A stretch of 64,000 nt of DNA from NCBI RefSeq assembly GCF_003385595.1, contig NZ_QNUE01000005.1, positions 1 to 64,000 on the forward strand. Direction: 5' to 3'. Position numbers and translations under genes: made by a program. Source of the DNA: Chryseobacterium flavum. Its GTDB lineage: Bacteria; Bacteroidota; Bacteroidia; Flavobacteriales; Weeksellaceae. This document shows, piece after piece, positions 63,973 to 64,000 of this stretch; position 1 is the first letter of the stretch; each line of letters begins with the position of its first letter. The notes below the pieces were generated by a model that worked only from the letters and a program-made list of their open reading frames with translations, was not told where the DNA came from and searched no databases.

Positions 63973-64000
63973 CCGACAAATCATGTTATATTGCTTATCA

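Overview
The window looks like chromosome from a member of the Flavobacteriia, most likely Chryseobacterium or a close relative in the Weeksellaceae. Three things suggest this. The DNA is AT-rich. Many genes are preceded by the Bacteroidota -7 promoter element TAnnTTTG and lack obvious Shine-Dalgarno sequences. The gene families (GLPGLI, DUF4290, DUF6427-like, START-like/class IV aminotransferase pair, Bacteroidota-type LanB/LanC cluster) are typical of that group. The genus is inferred from protein style, not from a search.

Layout. 1-6976: housekeeping genes (YbhN-type flippase, panD, HU, pdxH, YqgE/AlgH, amidase, class IV and class III aminotransferases). 7083-9614: a tandem operon of three secreted proteins of unknown function. 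9913-18054: OstA/LptA-like protein with a Fur regulator, Kup potassium uptake, PDH E1 beta, DUF2147 and a periplasmic sulfatase-fold (LTA-synthase-like) enzyme. 18144-23137: pssA, an exonuclease, a FAH-family enzyme, a universal stress protein and conserved small membrane proteins. 23144-28979: LolA-like protein, trigger factor, and a histidine-rich lipoprotein/TonB-receptor/small-protein locus that is probably for metal uptake. 29118-36257: ABC-F protein, a DUF2235 protein lacking the usual serine, a LuxR-type two-component system with two unknown neighbours, and a DUF5715 peptidase-like protein. 36473-49573: aqpZ, MmcB-like protein, LuxE-like protein, lpxH, queD, the glyoxylate bypass (aceB-aceA with a divergent XRE/short-chain fatty-acid type regulator), ComF, a hydrolase, upp, der and tRNA-Gln(UUG). 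49777-56702: a class I lanthipeptide locus. 56775-63930: katG, a haem-binding protein, a DCC thioredoxin-like protein, a secreted alpha-amylase, a DUF4290 protein and murA.

The most unusual region is the lanthipeptide locus. Two precursor peptides share almost the same leader and proximal core, but their C-terminal cores differ. They lie in opposite orientation at the two ends of a lanC-lanB operon, so their 5' halves form an inverted repeat of about 156 bp around the modification genes. Between the first precursor and lanC is a perfect 36-bp palindrome that contains a TAnnTTTG box on each strand, giving a symmetric divergent promoter. The layout could allow the central segment to invert and re-pair promoter and leader with a different core. 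No dedicated transporter or leader peptidase is visible. A signal-peptide protein with a carboxypeptidase-regulatory-like domain and a GLPGLI protein follow the operon.

Other notable points: MurA carries Asp at the usual fosfomycin-target Cys; seven genes have a -7 box only 3-6 nt before the start codon and are probably leaderless; two similar GCGAA-type palindromes lie between aceB and its likely regulator; two overlapping palindromes lie on the katG promoter. I found no CRISPR array, insertion sequence, prophage or integrase. All terminators and promoters were read by eye and have not been tested experimentally.
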